DNA of 64,000 bases from Microcaldota archaeon (GCA_016212475.1 JACRGC010000004.1:1-64000), one strand, 5' to 3'. Shown: positions 26,501 through 35,007, counted from the stretch's first letter. Numbers and translations are program-made. The notes: a model not told the origin generated them from the sequence alone.

Positions 26501-26557
26501 ATACTGATACTTTACGGCCTCTACCACAAGGATGAGGAAGACTCCTCTTACGGCTAA
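23534..26557 (+). CDS. Large surface protein, apparent fusion with an internal sorting-like signal
   Basis: 1007 aa. A signal peptide (MRRYIALLLLVLIIISEANA) is followed by ~740 residues of beta-rich, N-glycosylation-sequon-rich (N-x-T/S) ectodomain with no clear family. Near residue 780, LPETN precedes a hydrophobic helix and ARRKFG, which looks like a C-terminal sorting tail. A second signal-peptide-like helix (KILIALFLLLLINYSSALTP) follows at once, then ~200 residues with a helical module (FEFKSAYDAKAAGDINSMNL) and a last membrane helix (SLMIGVFLVGILILYGLY). It reads like two surface proteins joined in frame. Function unknown. Confidence 0.8.
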   Translation: MRRYIALLLLVLIIISEANAADIRFILYEVKNQGGTVVATGSRDLSVITSACTPVKMTSSVTGAIVAGDNFTVSLRVQNFLTINTGFGIRTNDVRDPLQLFRGSESMPVTTTNRWPPIANLTVPSSVKAGTESIGSNEVKNYNDNQMSSNPYLAPGNYTIQFQIFAGSQTTDCILVTVPISNNVKYFQLKPEFFGLTNYNDVAYYDYNGVTGAWELYENLTLNVSTLNVPGKFNFVGGLGCSFYNHYGNGTLWGLKENGPNKGNCEGSNFAGAMVQSENTVQNYSCLLHNMTNTTIRDPNFCPNGPVGSRIECFVTFRNDTLGYFMTTYPTQFQMAQPLGMFCPLYGALPRADWNFQVDQPYPDTLFMVAGLQFNHTLLLTNHERGKRNLTYLDNPNVSYSVYDTSGAKLYLNHKSLIPNASFTLNVTPNDPPMSYGRARWKTPPLNLTINGFNNTLDAKVLPDTDPRFFVVHMYPNQKIVADANFDGQTHMVDWLQCPCDENYCDNSTSSGARLISTDLSLCDYTINLNITRLIYIEGQNRLIRLTVTAGNVFDFDFQAKNPFSVQNSFNIQSTPLQVVTPILISFNPNKPVVGPSFSYAPGSTPGIMTVVVPENTPINKIYRYKVTVTSVENPEVYDIATIEIKVVGQDVEVIAINKTPDHLIYNPYEIERVNISVLIKNNFPFQENTTLNVTVTSPLLEVKYIGCGGTNITLEGYQIKNIDCGAHANISDYELGNIVINADLGLLTGNDTMKYNNHKSDVITIVTPEERPIALPETNLPIFLTLLIGFLFARRKFGNKILIALFLLLLINYSSALTPSEFSERLNNLREINGGFVAQGMAPQNPAYNDDSSFRQLIDESSFEFKSAYDAKAAGDINSMNLHLKNLKFKMDILQNYFVSEINLTPLMDLGESEFTNAPADGFPEVIRPPTQLIGPEPSITVIVRANSTKKLIPSVSPEQFRGKKNIFLALLDILWDNSLMIGVFLVGILILYGLYHKDEEDSSYG

Positions 26558-26697
26558 AAAATGAATTTGAATAGTTTGCCGGTATTGGTTAATCGACAAT
26601 TCATCCCTCTCCTCAAATTATGCCTACAAACTCAATTTTTGTGCCTTTTTGCCTCATTTTCCACTACTATTAGTATCTGTTTTGCCCAAAATAGCAC

Positions 26698-26706
26698 AAT
26701 TAAATA
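26698..26706 (+). promoter_or_regulatory. TATA box for rnpB
   Basis: AATTAAATA sits ~25-30 nt before the start of the RNase P RNA P1 helix. Confidence 0.45.
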
Positions 26707-26728
26707 CAGGTTTATCCCTATTCCTACC

Positions 26729-27033
26729 AAGGCGGTGGGTGGGCAACTAACCTGATCCTTAAACAGGATAAAGGAGGAAGTTCTTCCCGTCCGGATTAAA
26801 TGTCTGCAAATCGTATCAAAGCGAATTGCTTAAGGCAATATGCGGGGAACAGAAACGATATCTTTTTCCATCTGCAATGATGCATAAGAGCAAAGATGGT
26901 AAAAAGAGTGAAACGGCCCCACTTAGCAATCTGCATGCAGGTAGCAATATTTTGCATGCGGAGGGACGCAAGGCGTAACGCCGCTAAGACCAATGTTGCC
27001 AACAACAAAAGGGAGACTACGGCCCGCCGCCTT
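26729..27033 (+). ncRNA. rnpB: RNase P RNA (archaeal type)
   Basis: About 305 nt, absent from the ORF track. The ends pair as P1 (AAGGCGG/CCGCCTT). P3 is ATCCT/AGGAT. Conserved region I is GGAGGAAGTTCTTCC. Region II is ACAGAAACGATATC and region III is GGTAAAAAGAGTGAAACGG. Region V is ACAAAAGGGAGACTA. P4 forms as AGT-[T]-CTTCC with GGGAG-ACT, including the universal bulged U. CCATCT/AGATGG and GCATGC/GCATGC helices fit the specificity domain. RNase P RNA removes the 5' leader of pre-tRNAs. A T-run (TTATTTTTC) follows the 3' end. Confidence 0.88.
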
Positions 27034-27052
27034 ATTTTTCATTGTGATTACT

Positions 27053-27436
27053 ATGGAATTTGAATTGCCAAAATTAAAACGGCAAATCGAACACACAAAG
27101 CAATACGTTGATAAAACTAGGAATATCATTGAACTCTTAAGGTCCGGCAAAAAAACCGATTTGGGAGAAAACAACATTGCCGCATCAATTGTTATGCATT
27201 CCTACACTTATCCAAATCTCCATCCTAAAAAACTGGTTTCCGTTGCCGAAAAATTCTGCAATGAGTTTAATTCAGGGAGGCTAAAAATGGAAACCGAAGA
27301 AAAATCATTAGTGCCTCTTGAAAAAACAAAACAGGCGATTTTTGTCCTTCAAAAAAAGCACAAGCTGGAAAAGAGGATTTTGGCTTATTATCAGCAAACA
27401 TACTTAGAGCTTGAGCGCAAACAAGGAAAAAAATAA
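27053..27436 (+). CDS. Small charged helical protein, unknown
   Basis: I chose the ATG at 27053 (MEFELPKLKRQ) because the track start lies inside rnpB. The ~127-aa product is mostly helical and lysine-rich (KQYVDKTRNIIELLRSGKKTD) with a C-terminal coiled coil. It shares layout with the next gene (N-terminal helix, an SY-x-Y/F-x-x segment, then a KA/AEKF-N helix), so they may be distant paralogues. Not recognised. Confidence 0.6.
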   Translation: MEFELPKLKRQIEHTKQYVDKTRNIIELLRSGKKTDLGENNIAASIVMHSYTYPNLHPKKLVSVAEKFCNEFNSGRLKMETEEKSLVPLEKTKQAIFVLQKKHKLEKRILAYYQQTYLELERKQGKK

Positions 27437-27459
27437 TTTTCTTACCTCTTCGTGATCGC

Positions 27460-27957
27460 ATGCAGGAAAAACCAACAATTGGGGAAATCCAAAAGCATCT
27501 TCTGGAAGTCCGTGTTCACATAGGTGATACCTTAGGGGAACTTGAAAAGATGAAGAATGGGGAAAAAGTCATGCATGTTCGGGCCGAAGTCCCATCCTAC
27601 CTATTCCTTGGAGCAATCCCAAGAGGAGTTGAAATTCCAAGTGGGCTAATAAAAAAAGCCGAATCTTTCTACAACAACTGGAAAATACATCATCTAGATG
27701 TTGAGATAAATCAAATCAAGGGCTTTGGGTCAAATCCCGACCGCATGACAACTGAAAAATTCATCGGCTTAGCAGTTGACCATCTAACCAAAGGCGAAGT
27801 AAAGCAGCTCGAGGTGGAAGCAGACCATTACAAAAGAAAACCACTAACCCAATTGAAAATAAAATCATTGATTAGAAAAAGATTTTCAATCGAAAAAGCG
27901 TACGAGCAATTCCTGGTTCACCACCTAAAAAAACTCGGCGTAAAAACCCTTGATTAG
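27460..27957 (+). CDS. Small charged helical protein, unknown
   Basis: 165 aa beginning MQEKPTIGEIQKHLLEVR. Helical and charged throughout, with PSGLIKKAESFYNNW matching the layout of the upstream protein (HPKKLVSVAEKFCNEF). It starts 23 bp after that gene. No motif identifies a function. Confidence 0.6.
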   Translation: MQEKPTIGEIQKHLLEVRVHIGDTLGELEKMKNGEKVMHVRAEVPSYLFLGAIPRGVEIPSGLIKKAESFYNNWKIHHLDVEINQIKGFGSNPDRMTTEKFIGLAVDHLTKGEVKQLEVEADHYKRKPLTQLKIKSLIRKRFSIEKAYEQFLVHHLKKLGVKTLD

Positions 27958-28018
27958 GCAAATGGATCTTTTTTGCAAATAAAGAAAACTTATTAACTGA
28001 TTCTTCATTACTTAGCTT

Positions 28019-29071
28019 ATGCAAATCGCCTGGCTATCCGACACATTCGAGCAAAACAACGGGGTTGCAACATATTTGCAGGAAACCCTTCCCATGCTCG
28101 TAAAAAAAGCGGATGTAACTCTTTACACCGGAAGGGTCACCAAAAAATACGATTTCCCAACCGTTTCGCTCTCCTCATTTTCAGATCCATTGACTCCGCA
28201 ATACGATGTGATTTTGCCTCCATCAAAACCCATCAAATGCGACGTTGTCCATGCGCACTCGCAATATTCGCTTGGCATTTTTGCCTCAAAATTCAAGGTT
28301 CCAAAAGTAATCACCGCGCACTTCATCCCTTTGCACTCGCTTGAGTTCATGTTCGGAAACAACCCCCCCAAAATGTTGGAGGAAGGCATGTGGAAATATG
28401 AAATTTGGCTGCTAAATCAGTTTGATCGGGTCGTAACGCAAACCCAAGCCGGAAGGGAAATGTTCCAAAAGCGCGGGCTTAAGCGAAAAGTCGAAATTAT
28501 TCCAAACGGGATCAATTTGGATAATTACAAAAATGCAACTGGCGAACGATTCAGGAAAAAATATAACGTAGACAAGGAATTTGCCCTATTCATTGGAAGA
28601 TTGGACGCAAGCAAGCAGCCGGAATGGATAATTGAAATCGCCAAAAAAATCCCAAGCATGCAATTTTTGATTTCCGGGAATGGCACTCTTGAATCAAAGC
28701 TAAAAGCTGCTGCCCCAAAGAATGTGCAATTTCTTCCTCGCCTTCCAAGGCAAGATCTGCTTGACTCATACGCAGCTTGCACGGCTTTAATGATGCCTTC
28801 ACTAATAGAAACCGAAGGGCTGGTTGCGCAGGAAGCAATGGCTTGCGGAGCTCCTGTCTTAATTTCTGATCTTGACATCTTAAAAGAAGTTGTTGGCAAG
28901 GGCGGATTTTCCTGCAAATCTCCAAATGAGATGAAGGAAAAGCTTTCCGATATTTTTGCAAATAAAAGCATGCAGCAAGAGATGCGCGAAAAAGCAAAGG
29001 AAGAAATCAAAAAGCGCGACATCAACCTTTCAATTGAAAAGCTCGTAAAACTTTATGGGAGCTTGGTTTGA
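28019..29071 (+). CDS. Glycosyltransferase, family 4 (GT-B fold)
   Basis: 350 aa. The N-terminal Rossmann half carries DTFEQNNGVATYLQETLP and the acceptor region CDVVHAHSQYSLG. The C-terminal donor half has VEIIPNGINLDNYK, ALFIGRLDASKQPEWII, and MMPSLIETEGLVAQEAMACGAPV, which is the E-x7-E nucleotide-sugar site. Members transfer a sugar from a nucleotide donor to lipids or glycans. The pattern resembles enzymes that glycosylate diacylglycerol or phosphatidylinositol, but the acceptor cannot be read from sequence. Its stop overlaps the TTG of the next frame, so the membrane protein downstream is probably co-expressed. Confidence 0.92.
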   Translation: MQIAWLSDTFEQNNGVATYLQETLPMLVKKADVTLYTGRVTKKYDFPTVSLSSFSDPLTPQYDVILPPSKPIKCDVVHAHSQYSLGIFASKFKVPKVITAHFIPLHSLEFMFGNNPPKMLEEGMWKYEIWLLNQFDRVVTQTQAGREMFQKRGLKRKVEIIPNGINLDNYKNATGERFRKKYNVDKEFALFIGRLDASKQPEWIIEIAKKIPSMQFLISGNGTLESKLKAAAPKNVQFLPRLPRQDLLDSYAACTALMMPSLIETEGLVAQEAMACGAPVLISDLDILKEVVGKGGFSCKSPNEMKEKLSDIFANKSMQQEMREKAKEEIKKRDINLSIEKLVKLYGSLV

Positions 29072-29079
29072 GTGATTTT

Positions 29080-30750
29080 ATGGATTTTACGCATTTCAAG
29101 AAGTTTTTCCTTCTAATGCCTTTAATCATTGCAACCCTTGGATCGATCAATTACTATATTGTTGGTATTTTTGCATATTTACACCCCCTAGTTTTAGCGA
29201 TTTTATTCCTAATTGTAAAAAAACTCATTGGAATTGAAACTAAAAAGAATTTTTGGGAAGTGTTGGTAGGTTTTGGAATGCATTTTTCAATGCTTTTTTC
29301 AATAATTGCCGGAATTTATTCGCTTTTGGTTTATCAGCATGTTTTCATTACAATTAGTGCCTCGACTTTGCTAATACTTGCAATTTTGGTGTATTTTGCA
29401 TCAGTTTCAGCAATTATTATTTTCTCATTCAAGGAATTAGGAATTGAAAAGAAGGAAGAAATAAAACTCATGGTTCCAACGGCGATTTTGCAGTTGATTG
29501 TGACAATTTTTTTATTGGGTTTGATTTCAAATAATTTTAATTTTTTTCCTTCTGCTGAACAATTATCAGACGCGCTTCCAAAAACCCTTCAATCCGCAAG
29601 TGCAAATCCGGGTATTCCTATAACTTTTGAATCTATGATATATGGCAACACACTACTTTCAATGAGGGAATTTGAAACCTATTATTTTGATTATAGGCAA
29701 TTCGAGCTTGACAAGGATTTCTATAGGATAGATTCACTGGAAATCAAGAATTGCAAGTCGTCCGAAAATATAGAATGCAATCCCAAACAAATTCGGGTAG
29801 TTTCCCAAAAACCAATTAGAATCCAAGCTATGCTCATTTGCAGATCAAACGAATATAGGAAATCGGCCTGCATTATTGATTTTAAGGATTTACCGGGCGT
29901 TCCGACAAAGAGGCTAGTGAATGGCGAGTATTATTTACGAGCAAAAAATCCCGGATTCATCCAATCAAAATCAGAGGGCATATTCATTAATTCAATCATG
30001 GATTTTTACTATTTGAATCAAAATTTCGAAAAAATGGGCTATCTTGAAAAAATATACCGCCTTTTTTCGCGCCCCACTTTATTTGAACTTGTTGTGGATC
30101 AAATCAATGGACTTGCATTTATGGGATATTCTGGAAGAATTAAAGATGCTGTTTTAATCGAAAATTATGAAATTCAAATGAGTTCCCTGCACGGGGATTA
30201 TTTTACCGATGGTACTTCTGATTTGGATGCACATTTATTGAAACTTGAACAAAAAATTGAAATCGAAAAGAAAAAAGCAGCTGATAAATCCGTAGAAAAT
30301 CTTGGAAAGAGCAATATCGGCCCATTTATTTTTACGGAAATAAGCGATTATATCGGTTTGGAAAAACGAATCATGGAATGCACTCGCTATTATTCAAAAT
30401 TACAGCCTCCGAATTCGCAAGAAAAGATTTTGCAACAAAGGGCGATTTTAGCCTGCTATCAGCCAATTGATGATGAGCTTTTAGCGCAAACCAGACTAAA
30501 ATATTCCCTCGCAAACGGTGCCAGATGGCTTTCCCGGAATCCGGAATTTTATGATACATTGCAAATTAGAATTTCCTACCGTGGCGAATTCAATCCAACT
30601 ACCGTAATTGATTTTGATGAAATCGAGCAGCTTTCAGGAACAAAAATTATAACTTCCGGTGAAAGAAAGGCCGAATATCATTTGTACTCGACAATTAATC
30701 TGAAAATCGTGAAATGCGACGACATTTGCACAATCGAGGTAATCGAATGA
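29080..30750 (+). CDS. Membrane protein with large soluble domain, unknown
   Basis: About 556 aa from the ATG at 29080 (MDFTHFKKFF); the track starts at a TTG four codons earlier. Five hydrophobic helices occupy the first ~150 residues (for example FFLLMPLIIATLGSINYYIV and LILAILVYFASVSAIIIFSF). A ~390-residue soluble region follows with a Cys pair (IKNCKSSENIECNP) and coiled-coil stretches. It overlaps the DUF424 gene as ATGA. The family is not recognised. Confidence 0.7.
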   Translation: MDFTHFKKFFLLMPLIIATLGSINYYIVGIFAYLHPLVLAILFLIVKKLIGIETKKNFWEVLVGFGMHFSMLFSIIAGIYSLLVYQHVFITISASTLLILAILVYFASVSAIIIFSFKELGIEKKEEIKLMVPTAILQLIVTIFLLGLISNNFNFFPSAEQLSDALPKTLQSASANPGIPITFESMIYGNTLLSMREFETYYFDYRQFELDKDFYRIDSLEIKNCKSSENIECNPKQIRVVSQKPIRIQAMLICRSNEYRKSACIIDFKDLPGVPTKRLVNGEYYLRAKNPGFIQSKSEGIFINSIMDFYYLNQNFEKMGYLEKIYRLFSRPTLFELVVDQINGLAFMGYSGRIKDAVLIENYEIQMSSLHGDYFTDGTSDLDAHLLKLEQKIEIEKKKAADKSVENLGKSNIGPFIFTEISDYIGLEKRIMECTRYYSKLQPPNSQEKILQQRAILACYQPIDDELLAQTRLKYSLANGARWLSRNPEFYDTLQIRISYRGEFNPTTVIDFDEIEQLSGTKIITSGERKAEYHLYSTINLKIVKCDDICTIEVIE

Positions 30751-31070
30751 TAAAAGCAAAACTGCACAAAAAAATCTCCTATGAAGGAAGTTCGCAGGTG
30801 GAAAAGCGCATCCTTGCAATCTGCGATTCCGATCTTTTGGGAAAAGTGTTCGAGGAGGGCGATCTGGTTTTGGATTTGCAAAAATACCGCAGCTTTTACG
30901 AGGGAAAATCCGTAACCGAAAAGGAAATCCAAAAACTCCTGCTAGAAGAGCGCAACATCAATTTGGTTGGCAAAAAAACCCTCAAAGTCGCAACCAAAGC
31001 CCTGAAAATCGATCCTAAAAACGTCAAAAACATCGGCGGAGTCCCGCATATACAGTTCTATTATGTTTGA
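30747..31070 (+). CDS. DUF424 family archaeal protein
   Basis: 107 aa from the ATG at 30747, which overlaps the upstream stop as ATGA; the track start at 30714 is inside the previous gene. The conserved pattern is ICDSDLLGKVFEEGDLVLDL, FYEGKSVTEKEIQKLL, NLVGKKTLKVATKA and a C-terminal GGVPHIQFYYV. DUF424 proteins are widespread in archaea, with structure-based suggestions of RNA-related roles. The function is not established. Confidence 0.88.
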   Translation: MIKAKLHKKISYEGSSQVEKRILAICDSDLLGKVFEEGDLVLDLQKYRSFYEGKSVTEKEIQKLLLEERNINLVGKKTLKVATKALKIDPKNVKNIGGVPHIQFYYV

Positions 31071-31146
31071 ATGCGGTATATTGAATGGAAAGATTTTCTT
31101 GGGAGATTATCCCAAAACAAGTTCAAAAAGCTCTTTGCAAGCGCCC

Positions 31147-32424
31147 TTATTCGAGGAGCCACTTCCAAATAGGTTTTATCGAAATCTTCAATCCTTCAAA
31201 AACGAGTTCTTCCTCCTGATCATAGGTCAATATCATCCCATGCTTGATTTTTAGTGTTTCCATGCAGGATGAAATCCCTCTTAGCTCCCGATCCTTGTTG
31301 TTTTCCGTCAATTCCCAGCATACCTGAACCGCCATTTTAAGAATATTTTTTTCAATGGCAACAAAATCGCATTCATTTCCATTGCTGAAGTAGAATACGT
31401 TTGCCTTTTCGCTTAGCACGTTAAACGCGAGATTTTCCAGCATCCGGCCGTTATCCTTAGTTGTCTTGGCAAAAAGAAGGGGAATAAATGCATTATCCGC
31501 AACGTAAAGTTTTTTGTCGTTTACCATTTGCTTTTTCAGGCTATAATCGAACTTGCTTACTACAGACACAAAATACGCCTGCTCGAGATATGAAACAAAC
31601 GCCTTTACCGTGTTCATGCTCCCAAAATTCAAAAGCTTCCTTAGCGAATTAAGGCTGAACTTGTTTGAGAAATTTGCAATTAGGTACTTGTACAAATCCC
31701 GCATTTGCGCAACATTCAAAACGCCATGCCTAACCGCAATATCCTTGATCACAATATCGTCATACACCCGCGAAAGGACCTCGGGATCTCCAAACACCAA
31801 GTATTCCGGCATCCCGCCACGCGCCAAAAACTCGCTAAAAAGCCTCTTTATAGCTGCCCGGCCCTCAGTTTTGTAAAGTTGCGCCTTATCAAAATTAAAC
31901 TTTCGAAGGGCCAAAAACTCCTGGAATGAAAACGGCCTAACCTGTATATCCACGTGCCTTCCGGTAAGCTTTGTCCCAAGCTCCTTGCTAAGAAGCCTGG
32001 CATTTGAACCGCTTATGAAGAACTTAAAGCCACTGTCGTAAAACCTGCGGACAAACGATTCGAACCTGTCAACGTTTTGTATTTCATCAATGAAAAACGC
32101 CTTTTTTTTACCGAACAATTCAACTTGCGCTTCGTATATGTCGTTGAACTGCGATGCATCAAAGCCAAAAAGCCTCTCGTCCTCAAAGCTCACGTAATAG
32201 AACTCCAAGTCTTGGTAAAACTTCCTAACTATCTGGCGCAAAAGCGTTGATTTGCCGCATCGCCTAAGCCCGCTTATAACCACCACGTGCGGCAGCTTAA
32301 TTTTTTCTCCAACCAAGGAAAGCGCTGCCCTCCCAACGCCCAGGTCTTTTTTAAGAAAAGCTGCCCGCTGCTCGGCAAGCACCTGTTTTAGCTGTTCTTT
32401 TTGTAACATGCCATTCATATGCAA
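31147..32424 (-). CDS. AAA ATPase with DUF4143 C-terminal domain
   Basis: 425 aa. The ATPase part (AAA_14 type) has Walker A SGLRRCGKSTLL, Walker B KKAFFIDEIQNVDRFE and sensor FFISGSNARLL. An HTH-like segment and the DUF4143 domain follow (DNGRMLENLAFNVLSEKANVFY, then ECDFVAIEKN and a Lys/Gln-type nuclease-like core MAVQVCWEL). Such proteins are common and often numerous in archaeal genomes. Their role is unclear. A truncated relative lies at 63.5 kb. Alternative starts are the Met residues at 3 and 6. Confidence 0.9.
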   Translation of the reverse strand: MHMNGMLQKEQLKQVLAEQRAAFLKKDLGVGRAALSLVGEKIKLPHVVVISGLRRCGKSTLLRQIVRKFYQDLEFYYVSFEDERLFGFDASQFNDIYEAQVELFGKKKAFFIDEIQNVDRFESFVRRFYDSGFKFFISGSNARLLSKELGTKLTGRHVDIQVRPFSFQEFLALRKFNFDKAQLYKTEGRAAIKRLFSEFLARGGMPEYLVFGDPEVLSRVYDDIVIKDIAVRHGVLNVAQMRDLYKYLIANFSNKFSLNSLRKLLNFGSMNTVKAFVSYLEQAYFVSVVSKFDYSLKKQMVNDKKLYVADNAFIPLLFAKTTKDNGRMLENLAFNVLSEKANVFYFSNGNECDFVAIEKNILKMAVQVCWELTENNKDRELRGISSCMETLKIKHGMILTYDQEEELVFEGLKISIKPIWKWLLE

Positions 32425-32591
32425 ACCCGCCTATTTAAATCTTCTCATTCGCATTGAACAAAAATAGTCTAAAGTTCTCAATTGGAATGAGTAGAAATTG
32501 GATGCCTTATCCTGTGGAATGTTGGGATGAGCCGGGAGTTTACGATTTGCCCTGATAGTTATCGCTGTTCTTTGTTTGCCTTTTTTTTCCC

Positions 32592-32969
32592 TTAATCAAA
32601 ATCCACAATCTCAAATCCCATCCGTTTCCCATCCTTGTCAAACAAGCTGGTGGTTTGGGGGGTGTGAGGCAGGGAGGAGATGAAATGCATTGCATAGTGC
32701 CTTGAAAACAATTGCAAATCCTGCTTTGATGGGTAGGAACTGCCGTATGATGGGTGTGAATGGAAAGTTGCAACAAGGGATGGATCTGTTGGAATGGAAT
32801 AGATTGGAAAAGTTGCCGAATGCTCATCTGTTTGCGCAAGCGGGGCTAGCAAAAGCTCTGTTAACAATCCCTCCTTTTCCCGAAAAAGCCCGATAAACTC
32901 GTGCGGATGCGACCGCTTTGCTGCTTCAAGCGCGCTTTCAAGTGCGTTTTTCAGTATTCTAATTGTCAT
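32592..32969 (-). CDS. JAMM/MPN+ metalloprotease
   Basis: 125 aa, the minimal size for the fold. The zinc motif is complete: Glu in HEFIGLF near the N-terminus and FHSHPSYGSSYPSKQD (H-x-H-P-x7-S-x2-D). Archaeal JAMM proteins such as HvJAMM1 remove ubiquitin-like SAMPs from proteins. Together with the E1-like protein at 12.9 kb this suggests a ubiquitin-like or sulfur-carrier system. No carrier or E2-like gene is seen in the window. Confidence 0.9.
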   Translation of the reverse strand: MTIRILKNALESALEAAKRSHPHEFIGLFREKEGLLTELLLAPLAQTDEHSATFPIYSIPTDPSLVATFHSHPSYGSSYPSKQDLQLFSRHYAMHFISSLPHTPQTTSLFDKDGKRMGFEIVDFD

Positions 32970-33120
32970 GTTTTATTACCTCAAAAAATGCCGGATTTGC
33001 AGAAGAGTTGAAAACAATTTCAATTTATTTGCGGTTTTTCTCCCTTTGCCAATTCCTTCAATATTTCGTCCGGTTTCCAATTCCGTTTGGTTTATATTGG
33101 ACTTTTGCCTTCTTAACCTT

Positions 33121-34086
33121 ATGAAAACCCTCACTTTAAAGGATTTGGAACTCGAGCTCAAATCACTTAAGGGAAAAACCGCAATTACTTTCCATTCAAT
33201 TGGGGATGTTGACGCCCTTGCATCCGCATTCGCATTGAAAATTGCAATAAAAAATTCAAAAGTTTTCAGGATTGATTCATTGAATTCGCAGGCAAGGAAA
33301 GTTTGGGGCCGGCTCAACTTGACACTTGATGCATTCCCAAGCAATTCCCTTGATGGAATTGACAACCTGATTTTTGTTGATGTGAGCACCCCAACGCTTC
33401 TTGGGAACATGCGAAAAGAAGTTGAACATTTCAAGGGAAATTTAATTGTTATTGACCATCATATTCACAACACCCCCCTCCACGGAAAGCACTACATTGA
33501 CGCAACCAAAACCTCCTGCTCGCAGGTTGTTCACGAGATTCTAACCGCCCTAAAAAAGCACGAAGACCCCGGAATTTCGATTTTGATTGCGCTTGGGATA
33601 ATTTCCGATACTGCAAATCTGAAAAGCGCCGATAACTCGACAATTTTTGCACTTGGAGAATGCCTCAAAAATTCAACCATGGAACTGCAGGAAATTTATG
33701 ACCTTCTGGACGTGCAACCCGACATTTCAGAAAAAATCGCAGTGCTTGAAGCTTGCAAGCGCGCGCAAATAGAGCGCATTGGCGATCTTGTGATTGCAAG
33801 CTCTCAGGTATCCGCATACGAGCTAAAATCAGCAGCCGGCCTGATTTCGCTGGGATGCGATTTTGCAGTTGTTTCAAATCAAAAGGATGGCAAGCTCTCG
33901 GCGCTTAAAAGCAAGGCGTTTGCCCTCCATAAAATCCATGTTGGCAAACTGCTTGACAAATTTGCAAGGCAGCTCCACGGATCCGGCGGCGGGCATGAAA
34001 TCGTGGGCGGCGCAAATTTTTTGCATGGGATGGACGCCCTAACCTGCTCTGATAAAATCCTTGCAGCTGTTAGGGAAGAGCTTTGA
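33121..34086 (+). CDS. DHH-family phosphoesterase
   Basis: I chose the ATG at 33121 (MKTLTLKDLELELKSLK); the track extension is not homologous. The 321-aa protein has motif I HSIGDVDALASAFAL, motif II FVDVSTPTL, the DHH motif VIDHHIHN, a GIISDTANLK metal site and the DHHA1 motif GSGGGHEIVGGANF. Members hydrolyse short oligonucleotides (nanoRNase) or cyclic dinucleotides using Mn2+. The exact substrate cannot be told from sequence. Confidence 0.9.
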   Translation: MKTLTLKDLELELKSLKGKTAITFHSIGDVDALASAFALKIAIKNSKVFRIDSLNSQARKVWGRLNLTLDAFPSNSLDGIDNLIFVDVSTPTLLGNMRKEVEHFKGNLIVIDHHIHNTPLHGKHYIDATKTSCSQVVHEILTALKKHEDPGISILIALGIISDTANLKSADNSTIFALGECLKNSTMELQEIYDLLDVQPDISEKIAVLEACKRAQIERIGDLVIASSQVSAYELKSAAGLISLGCDFAVVSNQKDGKLSALKSKAFALHKIHVGKLLDKFARQLHGSGGGHEIVGGANFLHGMDALTCSDKILAAVREEL

Positions 34087-34101
34087 TTTGAACTTATTTT
34101 T

Positions 34102-34833
34102 GTGGAATTGAATGGAATGATTTTATTTTCCGTGAAACCAATGGCCCTGAAAAACGGATTGAAGCTTTTATCGATCCAAAAAAAGCTCTTTTCCATCCGC
34201 AAAAAACTCTCAATTGCTTACGGCTACCCAAAGCCCTGGAAAATGCCCCCAATTGATGCATTAATTGCCGTAATTTTGTCCCAAAACACTTCCGATCACA
34301 ATAGCATGAAGGCATTTGAAAAATTAAAAAAGAAATACCCCAATTGGAAAAAAATTCTTGCCGCCAAGGAAAGTGAAATTGCCAAAACCATTTTGGAAGG
34401 CGGGCTTGCCAACATCAAGGCAAAGCGCATCAAAACCGTCCTTTTGCAAATAGTTGAAAAAACCGGCAAATTGGATCTGCAATTCCTCTCGAACTATTCG
34501 GCAAAGGATGCCCGGGAATACTTGATGCAATTTTCAGGGGTTGGCCCAAAATCAGCTGCCGTAGTTGTTGCATTCGCATTTGAAAAACCGGCATTCCCGG
34601 TTGATACGCACATCTTCCGTGTGCTCAAGAGGATTCCATTAATTCCTCAAAACACATCGTACGAAAACGCGCATGAGCTGATGGAGGAAATGTGCCCGGA
34701 TGCCCTTAAAATCCCGCTTCATGCAGAAATCATTGCGCATGGGCGGAAAATCTGCAAAGCTCAAAATCCAATTTGCTCGAAATGTGTGATTAAAAAAGAG
34801 TGCGCAAGAGTAGGTGTTGTAAAATCTTCGTGA
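34102..34833 (+). CDS. nth: Endonuclease III
   Basis: 243 aa from 34102; internal ATGs at 34117 and 34141 would remove part of a non-conserved leader. It removes oxidised pyrimidines and cleaves the abasic site. The HhH motif FSGVGPKSAAVVVAFAF holds the catalytic Lys, and PVDTHIFRVLKR holds the catalytic Asp. The 4Fe-4S cluster ligands are C-x6-C-x2-C-x5-C (CKAQNPICSKCVIKKEC). Located 16 bp behind the DHH gene. Confidence 0.93.
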   Translation: MELNGMILFSVKPMALKNGLKLLSIQKKLFSIRKKLSIAYGYPKPWKMPPIDALIAVILSQNTSDHNSMKAFEKLKKKYPNWKKILAAKESEIAKTILEGGLANIKAKRIKTVLLQIVEKTGKLDLQFLSNYSAKDAREYLMQFSGVGPKSAAVVVAFAFEKPAFPVDTHIFRVLKRIPLIPQNTSYENAHELMEEMCPDALKIPLHAEIIAHGRKICKAQNPICSKCVIKKECARVGVVKSS

Positions 34834-34845
34834 TGAAATTTGTTT

Positions 34846-34986
34846 TCAAACGCTGCTTTTCGAAAAATAGACCTTGAAATTGTTCCTTCCAAAAAAACCA
34901 ATATAGTTCAAATTGCCCTTGTTCACCATTTCCTTGAATTTTTTCCTTGAAGTAATCGGTCCGATGAAATTAGGGTATTTTTTCAT
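34846..34986 (-). CDS. Short basic protein, 46 aa (below ORF-track cutoff)
   Basis: ATG at 34986-34984 opens a 46-codon frame, beginning MKKYPNFIGPITSRKKF and ending NFKVYFSKSSV. It is basic and has a plausible hydrophobic core, and lies just behind another small gene on the same strand. It belongs to the run of small genes following radA. No family is recognised and translation is unproven. Confidence 0.45.
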   Translation of the reverse strand: MKKYPNFIGPITSRKKFKEMVNKGNLNYIGFFGRNNFKVYFSKSSV

Positions 34987-35007
34987 AAAAAAACCACTAA
35001 ATTAAAT

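Noticed and set aside
26796-27177. Minus-strand ORFs of 70 and 84 aa
   Set aside because: They lie across the RNase P RNA gene and have no features.
32480-32580. Possible C/D-box sRNA (ATGA and CTGA boxes)
   Set aside because: Boxes are weak and no paired ends could be found.
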